This document shows, one piece after another, positions 26,426 through 35,771 of a DNA stretch of 64,000 bases. Origin of the DNA: Candidatus Scotarchaeum otlingeri (lineage in GTDB: Archaea > Thermoproteota > Nitrososphaeria > Geothermarchaeales > JDFR-13). Positions within the stretch are counted from its first letter, which is position 1; each line of letters starts with the position of its first letter. The stretch is taken from the NCBI GenBank assembly GCA_002011075.2, contig MTMA02000006.1, positions 1,418,599 through 1,482,598 on the forward strand. The letters run 5' to 3'. A program made the position numbers and the translations under genes. The notes beneath the pieces were generated by a model. It was not told the origin of the DNA. It saw only the letters and a program-made list of their open reading frames with translations, and searched no databases.

Positions 26426-28314
26426 TATTCACCTACGACTTCATTTACTAAATTTATAACAATTCTGGGTTCGATCAACCCCCTATATTTAGACATTACA
26501 TAACCCACAATCTTTTTTCTTTTTATATCAAGAGGTGCCTCTGTAAGCTCAGGATGCTCTTTTAATACATCAATAATGTAGTTCTTTATCTCTTCATTTG
26601 ATGGTTTACGGCTTATCACGAATTTCTCCACAGCCTCAGAGAGAGAGATTTTTTCTCGGCATATAGCTTCCCATATTTCCGGTATAACTTCTTTAGTTAT
26701 TTTGCCTTCTTCAACATATTTGAATGTATTATATATAGTTTGGTCATCAAGAAGCGAAGTGTCTAAACCTTCTCTTTCCATAGATTTAATAGTTTCAGTG
26801 AGTAATGTAGCTATGTGGGTCGGTTTAACCTTCTTTACAGCTCTCACGATCTTCTCATAAAGAATTAGGAGTTCCGAATCGTATAGGTTCCATGCAACTT
26901 TCTTATTTAATCCATACTTAGTAGTGAGACGTTCTATAATGGTTTCAGGATCGATTATTTGAATCTTTTCAGATGCTTCAAGAATATCTTTAGATAAAGG
27001 TATAGGAGGAATATCAGTTTCGGGGTACATCCTAGCCATCCCTGGCCTAGGCCTCATATAGAAGGTGACTCCATCTTCTTTTGCACCTCTAGTCTCCTTA
27101 GGTACCCCATTTATAGCCTCCAATGCTCGTTCATATATTTTTTCTAAAGCAATCTTTGCACGTTCTATATCAGCTATAACCATAACAAAAGCATCATCTT
27201 TCCCACAATTTAGTCTTTTACCGATCATTTCCACCTCTTCAGCAGATATTCCATAGGCAGGTAATTCATCTGAATGAAATATACCCCCTAAACCCGTCCA
27301 AAATCTTACTCGTTCGGCCATCTCTTTACCTAAGCGATAATCAGGCGCCGTCTCCTTAGAAAGTAATCCAGAAAATCCTTTTAGCTTCAAGCCATAAACC
27401 TTCTCTCCTTTGCGTAATAATTTCTTTATGAGCTTACTATTTGTTTTTTCAAAAATATCTGTGAGCTCGATAGGATTAAACTTAATGTCATTTTCCGTAA
27501 TCCCTTTCTCCCTGAGGGTATCAGCTATTTCTATTAAGCCCATTTGCCTTTTCATTTCGAACTCAATGACTTTTTTGAGTTGAGAAAGCTTCTGTATGCC
27601 CTTGACTTCAACCACATTACCTGAACCGAGAGAGATATTGACGTCTTGCCTTATAGAGCCTAGTCCTCTTCTTCTCATGCCGGTAGCACTGACGATTCTA
27701 CCCAGCTTTTCAGCTACTTTAAGAGCTTCATCTGGATCGTGAATATCTGGACCGGTTGCAATCTCTATTAAGGGAATACCCAACCTATCAAGAGAATAAA
27801 TCACTTTATTACCTTTACGGTCTATAATTCTGGCAGCCTCTTCCTCTAGACTAATTGTTTGGATACTTATTTTTTTATCATTTACATAGATATGACCGTC
27901 AAACGCTATAACAAGTGTTCTTTGAAAACCCGTAGTATTAGATCCATCTATCACAACCTTCCTCATCACATGAAACTCGTCAATCAATCTGCATTCAAGA
28001 TACTTAGCAATAGATATTGAAGTGGTCAGAGCCTCTAAACAAATAGGATGCGGAGGTTCTTCATCTAATTCAACTAGACAGCATGTATTTTCCGGGGCGA
28101 TATATTCAATCATCGTACCTTTTTGAAACTCAAAATATGCGGCGGGATCAATTTGCCCTAACTCACTTTGTGTAGGGCGTAATCGTCGAATAATACGGGG
28201 CCCTTCAGGTTCACTCATCTTAACTTGACAATGGCAAAATAATTTTCTATCGGTTTGTAGCTGGAAATGTATTTCGAGGCCCACATTTAGCCTGTTTGTA
28301 AATACTTTGGCCAA
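26425..28314 (-). CDS. gatE: Glu-tRNA(Gln) amidotransferase subunit E
   Basis: With GatD, converts Glu-tRNA(Gln) to Gln-tRNA(Gln), the archaeal route replacing GlnRS. Seen: VGLEIHFQLQTDRKLFCHC (GatB/E opening), LDEEPPHP, an AspRS-like GAD insert in the middle (about residues 280-410), MYPETDIPPIP, and the C-terminal YqeY/GatB tail. 629 residues is standard for GatE. The start is a TTG at 28314, two bases after the gatD stop, with GAGGGG about ten bases ahead. Confidence 0.95.
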   Translation of the reverse strand: MAKVFTNRLNVGLEIHFQLQTDRKLFCHCQVKMSEPEGPRIIRRLRPTQSELGQIDPAAYFEFQKGTMIEYIAPENTCCLVELDEEPPHPICLEALTTSISIAKYLECRLIDEFHVMRKVVIDGSNTTGFQRTLVIAFDGHIYVNDKKISIQTISLEEEAARIIDRKGNKVIYSLDRLGIPLIEIATGPDIHDPDEALKVAEKLGRIVSATGMRRRGLGSIRQDVNISLGSGNVVEVKGIQKLSQLKKVIEFEMKRQMGLIEIADTLREKGITENDIKFNPIELTDIFEKTNSKLIKKLLRKGEKVYGLKLKGFSGLLSKETAPDYRLGKEMAERVRFWTGLGGIFHSDELPAYGISAEEVEMIGKRLNCGKDDAFVMVIADIERAKIALEKIYERALEAINGVPKETRGAKEDGVTFYMRPRPGMARMYPETDIPPIPLSKDILEASEKIQIIDPETIIERLTTKYGLNKKVAWNLYDSELLILYEKIVRAVKKVKPTHIATLLTETIKSMEREGLDTSLLDDQTIYNTFKYVEEGKITKEVIPEIWEAICREKISLSEAVEKFVISRKPSNEEIKNYIIDVLKEHPELTEAPLDIKRKKIVGYVMSKYRGLIEPRIVINLVNEVVGE

Positions 28315-28316
28315 GC

Positions 28317-29648
28317 TTAATATCCCCTCTTACTCGAAATAGGCGAAATGGGTGTAAGCTCACCTTCAAATTCTGATAACATTATAGATGGCAATTCGTC
28401 CTTCGCAAAATTACCCAATGCCCACATAGCTTTCACCAGGGCAGTCTCAGCAATCATATTTTCTAGTGGAACAACACCTATTTTCAATAGTTCTCTACCA
28501 GTATCATATACATTTAGATTTACTCTACCCCATATACACTGAGATGTCATAAAAACATGTACACCATCTCGTATGGCTGTCCTTATTGCATCAAACAGGG
28601 ATTCGCCTATATGACCAAGACCGGTTCCCTCGAGAATAATAGCATCATAATTATCTAGAACAAGTATATCGATTAGTTTCTTATTCATGGATGGATAAAA
28701 CTTTAGTAAAGCTACTTTCTCATTGAAGAACTTCATTAATGAGGTGGTTCTATTATGGTCTCTAGTTCTATATTCGTCTAGCATTATCTTCAAAGCTTTA
28801 CCATGTTCAACATATGCTATTGGTTCTGTATCAATCGATTGAAAAGCATCTCTTCTACTAGTATGATTTTTGCGTATACGGGTTCCTCTGTGCAGTGCAA
28901 CTCTATCGTCGGAAGGAGAATCATGCATAGCCACTAATACATATGCAAATGGTGATTGGGCGGCAGCTAAGATTGCCGATATCAAGTTTAGTGCAGCATC
29001 ACTACTAGGTCTATCCGACGACCTTTGTGATCCCACCAAAATTACGGGTTTAGATAGATTTCGAAGAGCGAAGCTTAGAGCGGCAGAAGTGTACCCCAGT
29101 GTATCGGTTCCATGTAGTATTACAACTCCAGATACATCTTCTCTAATAATGTTATTGTAAGCTTCTTCCGCTATTTTTTCCCAATCCCTTGGTGTTAAAT
29201 GTTCACTATACTTATTCATTATGATTTTAGTCTCTATATTTGCTATATCTATTACTTCAGGTAATATCTCTAATAATTCTTCCGCTGTCACTGCAGATCT
29301 CACTGCTCCAGTCCTATAATCAACCCTACTCAATATAGTGCCTCCAACACCTAAAACAACGACTTTAGGAAGACCTCTATTTTGCTCCCTCTCCACAAGA
29401 TATATATCTTTTGAGGAGTTATCGTCTTCGATTTTTTCTAATTTTTCGATTTTATTAATATCCAACCCGACATTATATCCAGAGGGCAACTTTATTATTA
29501 ATATCTCGTTTTTAGAAAGCATATGTTTAGGCATAATTATACCATGTATCTCTCTACCATCATCTAAAAGAATTTTTACCTTGTCGCCGTAGCTTACCTT
29601 AAATTTATCCATAAATAAATCGATTATTTTTCTTTTAGGCATACTCAT
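28317..29648 (-). CDS. gatD: Glu-tRNA(Gln) amidotransferase subunit D
   Basis: Asparaginase-like subunit that releases ammonia from glutamine or asparagine for GatE. Seen: N-terminal SH3-like barrel (residues 15-70; GDKVKILLDDGREIHGIIMP), then the first asparaginase motif VGGTILSRVDYRTGAV and the second LHGTDTLGYTSAALSF, with the catalytic Thr, Thr-Asp and Lys (around HKGxRxRK-like HRGTRIRKNHTSR) positions recognisable. About 443 residues matches. ATG 29648 was used; a GTG lies immediately before it. It is the first gene of the gatD-gatE-HTH-HTH unit. Confidence 0.95.
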   Translation of the reverse strand: MSMPKRKIIDLFMDKFKVSYGDKVKILLDDGREIHGIIMPKHMLSKNEILIIKLPSGYNVGLDINKIEKLEKIEDDNSSKDIYLVEREQNRGLPKVVVLGVGGTILSRVDYRTGAVRSAVTAEELLEILPEVIDIANIETKIIMNKYSEHLTPRDWEKIAEEAYNNIIREDVSGVVILHGTDTLGYTSAALSFALRNLSKPVILVGSQRSSDRPSSDAALNLISAILAAAQSPFAYVLVAMHDSPSDDRVALHRGTRIRKNHTSRRDAFQSIDTEPIAYVEHGKALKIMLDEYRTRDHNRTTSLMKFFNEKVALLKFYPSMNKKLIDILVLDNYDAIILEGTGLGHIGESLFDAIRTAIRDGVHVFMTSQCIWGRVNLNVYDTGRELLKIGVVPLENMIAETALVKAMWALGNFAKDELPSIMLSEFEGELTPISPISSKRGY

Positions 29649-29709
29649 CACACTAAGACGATTCTAGGCTTCACAATTAAATTATCGGATTAAATAAAAA
29701 AATAGTCAA

Positions 29710-31320
29710 CTAAACAATAGTCTTCGATACATAAGGGCCGTCACGAATATACCCCAATTTATAGTAATATTCCCTTACTCCCACTCCGCTTATAACCAGT
29801 AATTTTTCACCTCCTTCACTTGACACTATATCTTCAGCAGTCATTAGTAATTTAGCGCCTATTCCTCTATGTTGCCATGATAAATCATCTTTGACCCCGA
29901 TGGGTAGAGCTTGTCCATATACATGCAGCTCTCTCACTATGTATGACTCGTAATTGATAATTTCTTCCCTCCATGCTTTTTGTGATGGTCTCCTTAACCT
30001 TAGAAAACCTATAAGGATATCATTCTCGATATCCATCGCTGAAATAAAATATTCAATTCCTCTATTAGCATAAAATTTTTTGATGTTTATCTTGACAGCC
30101 GAGGGGTCGACATCCTTCTTCACAGCTCGTTTATGCCCCACCTCCCTACATCTAATGCAGCGGCACCTCAATTTATGTGCACTCATATATCTCTTCACTA
30201 ATTGCCTCAAGTTGGTTTTATCAACACCCGCTATTATCTCAGTTGAGGGGATATCTCTATTAATCCGCATTATACGTACATGCTCATTAATGAAGTTATG
30301 TTTAGCTACCGCTATTAGCCTTATTGCATCATCCGTATTAAGAGGTCTATAAATGTTGAGCTCATATAATTTAAGTATTCCTGTATAATTCAAAACTAAG
30401 GTTGGATATATCTTGAGATGATCAGGTAAATAACTTGGGTTATTGAATACCTCATCAAACATCTGAATATCAAAACTAATATCGGTTAGTGGTAACCCTG
30501 GCATAAGATGATACGTTACTTTAAGTCCAGAATCCTTAAGGTACTGTGTGGCTTCAACCACATCTTTGATGTAATGCCCTCTGTTGACAAAACGATATAC
30601 ATCATCATATATTGTTTGAACACCTAACTCAACCCGTGTAGCACCTTTACTGAGCATCCAGTCGATATCTTCCTTTTTACAATAATCTGGCCTAGTCTCA
30701 AAGGCCAAACCAACTATTCTGTATTTACTTTTTTCAGCTGCCAATAGTCCATTCTCGTAGCTATCAGGTCTATATCCAAGTATAGCCTCTAATACCCCTA
30801 GCATAAATTGCTCTCTATATTCTATTGGAGTGGCATTAAAAGTTCCTCCTTGGATTATAATATCTATTTTATCGGTAGAATGCCCTAGGGCCTCAAGCTG
30901 AGATAAACGTTTTCTTATCTGCATAACCGGATTAAATTTATTGTCAATTCCCCTTTTTGCGCTGGGTTCCTTACCGGTGTAAGAAATAGGTGCACCCGGA
31001 ATATGTGGGCAATATATACATCTCCCATGAGGACATTCGAATGGCTCGGTCATGAGGGCAACAATTACAATACCAGACAAACTTCTTACAGGCTTTGTCA
31101 GAAGCAAATTTCTAATTTCTTTATATGAAGGGTCGATATAGCGGAGGATATCGCTGTTCCTAGGAATCCTCTTAAGAGAATATTTATTTGCTACTCTTTT
31201 CTTAAGCTTGCTAATCTCTCGTAATGATACTTTATCTGTAGAAGTTATTATATTGGCTAGCTCTTTACAAGCATTATCATACTTTTCTTCCTCATTGAGT
31301 ACTCCTATACTACCCACCAT
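29710..31320 (-). CDS. elp3: Elp3, tRNA carboxymethyluridine synthase (radical SAM/GNAT)
   Basis: Forms cm5U at tRNA wobble position 34 from acetyl-CoA and SAM; archaeal Elp3 works without the other Elongator subunits. Seen: radical-SAM cysteines in C-P-H-G-R-C-I-Y-C (near residue 105), SYTGKEPSAKRG, IIQGGTFNATP, VELGVQTIYDDV, MPGLPLTD, a cysteine/histidine cluster CRCIRCREVGHKR typical of the zinc-binding linker, and a C-terminal GNAT domain with QHRGIGAKLLMTAE. 536 residues. The ATG at 31320 lies about 30 bases from an A-box; it is divergent from the S30e gene. Confidence 0.96.
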   Translation of the reverse strand: MVGSIGVLNEEEKYDNACKELANIITSTDKVSLREISKLKKRVANKYSLKRIPRNSDILRYIDPSYKEIRNLLLTKPVRSLSGIVIVALMTEPFECPHGRCIYCPHIPGAPISYTGKEPSAKRGIDNKFNPVMQIRKRLSQLEALGHSTDKIDIIIQGGTFNATPIEYREQFMLGVLEAILGYRPDSYENGLLAAEKSKYRIVGLAFETRPDYCKKEDIDWMLSKGATRVELGVQTIYDDVYRFVNRGHYIKDVVEATQYLKDSGLKVTYHLMPGLPLTDISFDIQMFDEVFNNPSYLPDHLKIYPTLVLNYTGILKLYELNIYRPLNTDDAIRLIAVAKHNFINEHVRIMRINRDIPSTEIIAGVDKTNLRQLVKRYMSAHKLRCRCIRCREVGHKRAVKKDVDPSAVKINIKKFYANRGIEYFISAMDIENDILIGFLRLRRPSQKAWREEIINYESYIVRELHVYGQALPIGVKDDLSWQHRGIGAKLLMTAEDIVSSEGGEKLLVISGVGVREYYYKLGYIRDGPYVSKTIV

Positions 31321-31390
31321 CCTAGATTATTCTTTAGAATGTAAGCTTAAATATATTAATCTCCACACATATTCCCCTTACCTTATCCAA

Positions 31391-31408
31391 AAAGTTAACA
31401 CTTATATA
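31391..31408 (+). promoter_or_regulatory. Promoter of the S30e gene
   Basis: AAAGTTAACA (BRE-like) followed by CTTATATA, predicting transcription start near 31430 and a leader of about 16 bases holding GGAGGTGA at 31433-31440. Confidence 0.5.
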
Positions 31409-31446
31409 CCAATTATATTCATAATCGTTATCGGAGGTGAAGGCTT

Positions 31447-31608
31447 ATCGGTACACACGGTTCGATTACAAAGGCCGGTAAAGTTAGAAGTTTAACTCCA
31501 AAGATAGATCCTAAGCCACATCCACCTACAAATCCTAAGAGACGTAATAGAAGAAATTATCATAAACGATTTATCCTAAATCGGCCGAGGGGCCAATTCA
31601 GAGGTTAA
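31447..31608 (+). CDS. rps30e: Ribosomal protein S30e with apparent ATC start
   Basis: 53-residue basic protein of the small ribosomal subunit. The translated frame reads GTHGSITKAGKVRSLTPKID near its N-terminus, the S30e signature, and ends RPRGQFRG-stop, with RRNRRNYHKR in between. The frame has no ATG, GTG or TTG between an in-frame TGA at 31438-31440 and the conserved GTHGS. ATC at 31447 sits exactly where the initiator Met should be, six bases after a near-perfect GGAGGTGA. Either ATC is a real non-canonical start or a single-base change (ATC for ATG) is present in the assembly. It has its own promoter and is divergent from elp3. Too short and non-canonical for standard gene finders. Confidence 0.82.
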   Translation: MGTHGSITKAGKVRSLTPKIDPKPHPPTNPKRRNRRNYHKRFILNRPRGQFRG

Positions 31609-31635
31609 TATCATACACTTCTTAGAATAAATAGG

Positions 31636-32196
31636 TTATTTAGAAGTATCTAACTCCAGGATTTCTTCGATAAATATAGATATTTTTTTAAGCAATGGAT
31701 CTTTAATTATAGTTCTTATTTCATGAGTTGTAGATTCTATTATCTCTTTAACATCTTTGAAACCCATGTTATAATATCGTCTTGCTTGTGTATATGTCGC
31801 TAGTAATTCAGATAATTTAGATATTTTTGCCTCCAAAGATTTACTTTCTAAATATTCTATAATAGCGTTCCCGATGGTTCCTATTTCAATCATAGACTTT
31901 GCAATATCCAATTCTACTTTATCTATCTCTCTGTCACGCTTAACTTTTTTGACTATATCTCCGATATATGCTTCTGGTAAATCATGCACTAATGTAATCA
32001 ACATCACGCGCCGAGGATCGAGTTTTATCCCTTCCTGCAATAATCTTTCCCCAATGATTGCGGCGTAGAGTGTAGATTCAAATATATGTTCAGCCACACT
32101 TTCTGATAAGGATGCGGGGACACCGCATACAAGCCAACCGGTACGGGGGATGTTCTTAAGTGTACCTATGCCTTTAATGATACTTATTAGGCTCAT
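31636..32196 (-). CDS. HD-domain hydrolase (YfbR/HDDC2-like)
   Basis: Metal-dependent phosphohydrolase; relatives are 5'-deoxynucleotidases. HD motif residues: SVAEHIFES (first His), LVHDLPEAYIGDI (His-Asp with downstream Asp/Glu), and a later KISKLSELLATYTQA. About 186 residues from ATG 32196, which lies about ten bases after the expected transcription start from an A-box near 32228-32240; an upstream in-frame start at 32241 would read through the promoter. It ends 27 bases from S30e. Substrate, probably a nucleoside monophosphate, is inferred from the family. Confidence 0.85.
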   Translation of the reverse strand: MSLISIIKGIGTLKNIPRTGWLVCGVPASLSESVAEHIFESTLYAAIIGERLLQEGIKLDPRRVMLITLVHDLPEAYIGDIVKKVKRDREIDKVELDIAKSMIEIGTIGNAIIEYLESKSLEAKISKLSELLATYTQARRYYNMGFKDVKEIIESTTHEIRTIIKDPLLKKISIFIEEILELDTSK

Positions 32197-32301
32197 TTTT
32201 ATACACCATACACCTATTATCAAGAATTTATATAATAACACAATTATAGTCCTAAATATCTGATAATGTATTAATTATATCTACACGCCCGAATATATAA
32301 T

Positions 32302-32316
32302 TATTATCCGATAATA
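32302..32316. promoter_or_regulatory. 15-base palindrome between HD hydrolase and flippase
   Basis: TATTATCCGATAATA is a perfect inverted repeat around a central C, in the 206-base divergent intergenic region and about 30 bases before the likely flippase A-box (32338-32352). It may be an operator for either gene. AT-rich palindromes also arise by chance. Confidence 0.3.
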
Positions 32317-32402
32317 CCATTTTTAACCGATTTATAATTTTTTTATATATTAGTTTTGGATATAGGGATTATTTAGTTAATATAGACATCGGTGACCAGC
32401 TA

Positions 32403-33953
32403 GTGACGCTAAAAAAAATCAACTTTACATTGTTAGGCAATGTAGGCTCAGTGCTTCTTCAACAACTCACTATTTATGGAATAAGCCTTATCACCTTTGG
32501 TGTAATTGCTAGGGTACTTCAGCCAGAATTAATGGGATTATACGCACTTGTGGTATCATCTGTAAGCATAGTATCTGCAGTGGCCAATCTCGGTATTAAG
32601 AGATTTAGTGTTAGAGCCATCTCTGGTCTTGAAGCTCTCTCAAATATTAAAGGCAGAATCTCAGTATTTTGGAGCAGTATACTGCTTTCAACACTTTTTA
32701 TAGCGGGTATTTCTGGGCTTACCACCTATATCTTCAAATATTTTAATTTATTCTCAATTTCCAACCCAAATTTGGACATATATCTCTTTTTTACTCTACT
32801 CTTTCTATACTCCATGAAACTAACGATAAGCGGGGGATTAGAGGGACTAAAACTATTTCACAGAGTAACTGTATATGTCTCCTCCGGCTTCCTTCTATAT
32901 AGAATAATGATGATATATGCTGCCGTTGCAGGATATGGTGTAACAGGCATTATGCTGGCTTGGTGTATAGGTGAAGTATTTAGTATAGTGATGATTCTTA
33001 GGGACCTTATCCCCAGATATAAGCCTATTAGCCTAGATACAAATGTCTCTGGAATTATTAAGGAGTCTCTTCCTTTAACGGCTAGCGACGCAGTTTTAGC
33101 CTCATTAGATTGGGCAGATAGAATTGTCATATCAGTATATGGATACACATCTTTAGCTATTTTCTATGTAGCTACAACCGGCGTTACATTCTTGAGTGCA
33201 ATTGCACAAGCCATTTACAGTGGAATGCTACCTCACCTCTCTGAAGCATTTCACACCTTTAGTAGAGATGGTTTTTCAAACGAGATAAAGCAGATAAGCA
33301 GATACATATTATTATTTACATCGCCTATATACATGACGGCGGTAGCATTAGCACAACCTACAATCCTTATTTTGGTAGGACCGGATTACTTACCGGCTAC
33401 TATTGTGTTTCAAATCATAGTATTAAGCCTGTGGATTACATCTCTTAACCCACTTTTACATACAGCCTTGATAGCTGCAGGTAAGAACCTTGAGCTTATG
33501 TATATTATGGTGATTTCTCTTTTAATTGACATCATCTTTCTCTTGACGTTTTATCCGATTCTAGGTTTGATAGCGGCAGGTATAGCCAGAGGATTACTAC
33601 TCGCAACATCATTTTCTCTTTCAATCCTTATTTCCCAACGAATAATTGATGTAGATATAGATATGGATGCATTGATAAAAAGTTATTTAGCCGCTGGCAT
33701 TATGACGGCGGTATTAGTTTTACTATGGACATTTATAAGAAGTCTGTCTTTATATCCCTTATATCTTGGGGCAGGTTTTGTTGTATATTTCGGCACACTC
33801 AGGCTACTTAAAACCATTAAGGTTGAAGAAATAATTACACTCCATAACTCAATACCAGATAAATTCAAATGGATAACCAAATTGATATGTTACATATATG
33901 GCATAGAATATAATAGAATTATTGAAGTCATTGAAAGTGAGGTGACCGAATGA
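32403..33953 (+). CDS. Polysaccharide/lipid-linked oligosaccharide flippase (MOP superfamily)
   Basis: Integral membrane transporter of the MATE/Wzx-like MOP superfamily, probably flipping lipid-linked glycans for S-layer N-glycosylation. Seen: about 12-14 hydrophobic segments over 516 residues; N-terminal GNVGSVLLQQLTIYGISLITFGVIARVL followed by ELMGLYALV, the typical opening of polysaccharide_synt proteins (residues 12-48); ADRIVISVYG in the middle. The GTG start has GGTGA eight bases ahead. Its stop overlaps the nop5 start (ATGA), so membrane transporter and snoRNP genes are translationally coupled. Confidence 0.85.
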   Translation: MTLKKINFTLLGNVGSVLLQQLTIYGISLITFGVIARVLQPELMGLYALVVSSVSIVSAVANLGIKRFSVRAISGLEALSNIKGRISVFWSSILLSTLFIAGISGLTTYIFKYFNLFSISNPNLDIYLFFTLLFLYSMKLTISGGLEGLKLFHRVTVYVSSGFLLYRIMMIYAAVAGYGVTGIMLAWCIGEVFSIVMILRDLIPRYKPISLDTNVSGIIKESLPLTASDAVLASLDWADRIVISVYGYTSLAIFYVATTGVTFLSAIAQAIYSGMLPHLSEAFHTFSRDGFSNEIKQISRYILLFTSPIYMTAVALAQPTILILVGPDYLPATIVFQIIVLSLWITSLNPLLHTALIAAGKNLELMYIMVISLLIDIIFLLTFYPILGLIAAGIARGLLLATSFSLSILISQRIIDVDIDMDALIKSYLAAGIMTAVLVLLWTFIRSLSLYPLYLGAGFVVYFGTLRLLKTIKVEEIITLHNSIPDKFKWITKLICYIYGIEYNRIIEVIESEVTE

Positions 33954-35095
33954 AAACCCTTTTCTTAACCCCTATCGGAATCCTTGTTGAAGAAGAAGAC
34001 ACATTAGTTGGAAAAATATTGTTTTCTAAAGACATAGATAAGGCTATCCCGATATATAAAAGGATATTAGATGGAAATATAGATGAAAAAATTATTGAAG
34101 AAATCTCTAATTACGGAGATTCCTTTATAGTTTCATCGCCCATATTATATGACGCATTACTAGAGGCAGGGTTCCATGTAGAACTTGTAGAGAGAAGCCT
34201 TGACCTCCCTACAATACTGGTGAGAGCAGGATGGGCCAAAAATCTAAATGAGGCTGTTGAAATAATTAGAGAAGCCTATGATAGGTTAACGAGACTTAAG
34301 CTTCAAGAGGATCTTGCCAATAAGGATATAATGGTGATACATTCTGTGAGTGCATATGAGGAGTATACAGAGACTATCAATATTATGTATGAAAGACTTA
34401 GAGAATGGTATGGTGCTTACTTTCCAGAGCTCAGTGATATTATCCGTAAAATGGAATCATATATTAATTTGATAGCGAAATTCACATCCAAAGAAGAATT
34501 TAACAGAGAAGCACTTCAAAAGCTAGGTTATTCTGAGGATAAAGTTAATAAAATTATTGAAGCATTACAGCGATCGGTAGGGGGAACCCTATCAAATCAT
34601 GATTTAAAAATGATCAAAGAGTATGCAGAAACGGCAAAGAAAGTTATAGACACCAGGGATAGAATCGATCAATATATTAGAGAAGTCATGGAGACCATCG
34701 CCCCTAATATAACGGCGGTTGCAGGATATAAACTAGGAGCTAAATTGGTAACAAAGGCAGGGGGGCTATCACGGTTAGCTATGATGCCGGCAAGCACAAT
34801 ACAATTATTGGGAGCAGAAAAAGCGTTATTTAGAGCTTTAAGAAAAGGAGCTAAGCCCCCTAAACACGGCTACATATTTCAACATCCATATATAAATCAA
34901 TCTCCTAGATCCGTTAGAGGAAAGATAGCCCGCATGATGGCAAGTAAAATCGCTATAGCTGCAAGAGCAGACGCATTTGGAGGAGAATACATAGGAGAAG
35001 AATTAGCTAATGACTTAAAGAAGAAAGTCGAGGAGTTGAGGCGGTCAGCAAAAAAGAAGCCTAAGGTAAAGAAGAGAAGGAGGAGACCGAGATGA
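33950..35095 (+). CDS. nop5: Nop5 (Nop56/58-like) C/D sRNP core protein
   Basis: Scaffold of archaeal box C/D sRNPs; binds L7Ae-kink-turn RNA and recruits fibrillarin for 2'-O-methylation. Seen: N-terminal fibrillarin-binding domain (1-120), a long coiled coil (about 125-250), the NOP domain with IAPNITAVAGYKLGAKLVTKAGGL (24 residues, positions 250-273), the conserved GAEKALFRALRKGAKPPKHGYIFQHP region, and a basic tail KKKPKVKKRRRRPR. 381 residues. It overlaps both the flippase and fibrillarin genes by four bases. Confidence 0.95.
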   Translation: MKTLFLTPIGILVEEEDTLVGKILFSKDIDKAIPIYKRILDGNIDEKIIEEISNYGDSFIVSSPILYDALLEAGFHVELVERSLDLPTILVRAGWAKNLNEAVEIIREAYDRLTRLKLQEDLANKDIMVIHSVSAYEEYTETINIMYERLREWYGAYFPELSDIIRKMESYINLIAKFTSKEEFNREALQKLGYSEDKVNKIIEALQRSVGGTLSNHDLKMIKEYAETAKKVIDTRDRIDQYIREVMETIAPNITAVAGYKLGAKLVTKAGGLSRLAMMPASTIQLLGAEKALFRALRKGAKPPKHGYIFQHPYINQSPRSVRGKIARMMASKIAIAARADAFGGEYIGEELANDLKKKVEELRRSAKKKPKVKKRRRRPR

Positions 35096-35748
35096 AAAAT
35101 CTCGTTATAAAGAGGGAGGATGGGATACAGATATTAACAAGAAATTTAACACCTGGAATAACATATTACAAAGAGAAACTTGTTAAAGTAGGTGAAGAAG
35201 AATATAGAGTATGGTCACCTTATAGAAGCAAATTGGCTGCAGCATTGGCAAAAGGTTTAGAACCATCGATACTCGAAGGAATTAACAAGATTTTATATCT
35301 CGGTGCAGCAACGGGCACTACCGTAAGTCATCTTTCGGATCTATATCCAGAAGGCTTAATATACGCTGTCGAGGTCGCCCCAAGGGTCATGATGGAATTC
35401 ATAAATAGAGTAATTAAATATAGAAAAAATATAGTTCCATTATATTTTGATGCCCGAAATCCGAAGCTATATAGCGATGTAGTAGATAAGGTGGATTTAC
35501 TATACTGCGATATTGCCCAACCCGACCAAACTGAGATTGCCGCATATAATAGCGATATATTTCTAAAAAAAGGAGGAAAAATGCTATTAGCGGTAAAATC
35601 TAGGAGTATAGATGTAACTCGGGAACCGAGAGACATATATATGGAGGAAGCAAAGTATCTTGATAAACGAGGATTCAATATCATAAATGTAATCGACTTA
35701 GATCCCTATGAAAAAGATCATGCTATGATTTATGCGATTAAGAAGTAA
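35092..35748 (+). CDS. flpA: Fibrillarin, rRNA/tRNA 2'-O-methyltransferase
   Basis: Catalytic subunit of the C/D sRNP. Seen: N-terminal beta domain with the RVWSPYRSKLAAAL element, SAM-binding motif ILYLGAATGTTVSHLSD, AVEVAPRVMMEF, LYCDIAQPDQTEIA and the catalytic-core lysine in LLAVKSRSIDVTR. 218 residues matches archaeal fibrillarin. It overlaps the nop5 stop by four bases. Confidence 0.96.
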   Translation: MKNLVIKREDGIQILTRNLTPGITYYKEKLVKVGEEEYRVWSPYRSKLAAALAKGLEPSILEGINKILYLGAATGTTVSHLSDLYPEGLIYAVEVAPRVMMEFINRVIKYRKNIVPLYFDARNPKLYSDVVDKVDLLYCDIAQPDQTEIAAYNSDIFLKKGGKMLLAVKSRSIDVTREPRDIYMEEAKYLDKRGFNIINVIDLDPYEKDHAMIYAIKK

Positions 35749-35771
35749 ATATTACCTTACTTACTCTATTA

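Noticed and set aside
31460-31475. GGTTCGATTAC looks like a tRNA T-loop
   Set aside because: It encodes G-S-I-T of S30e; no acceptor or anticodon arms are nearby.
31208-31495. Open frame across the elp3/S30e gap on the plus strand
   Set aside because: It is in a different frame from S30e, begins inside elp3 and has no coding character; the S30e frame explains the conserved protein.
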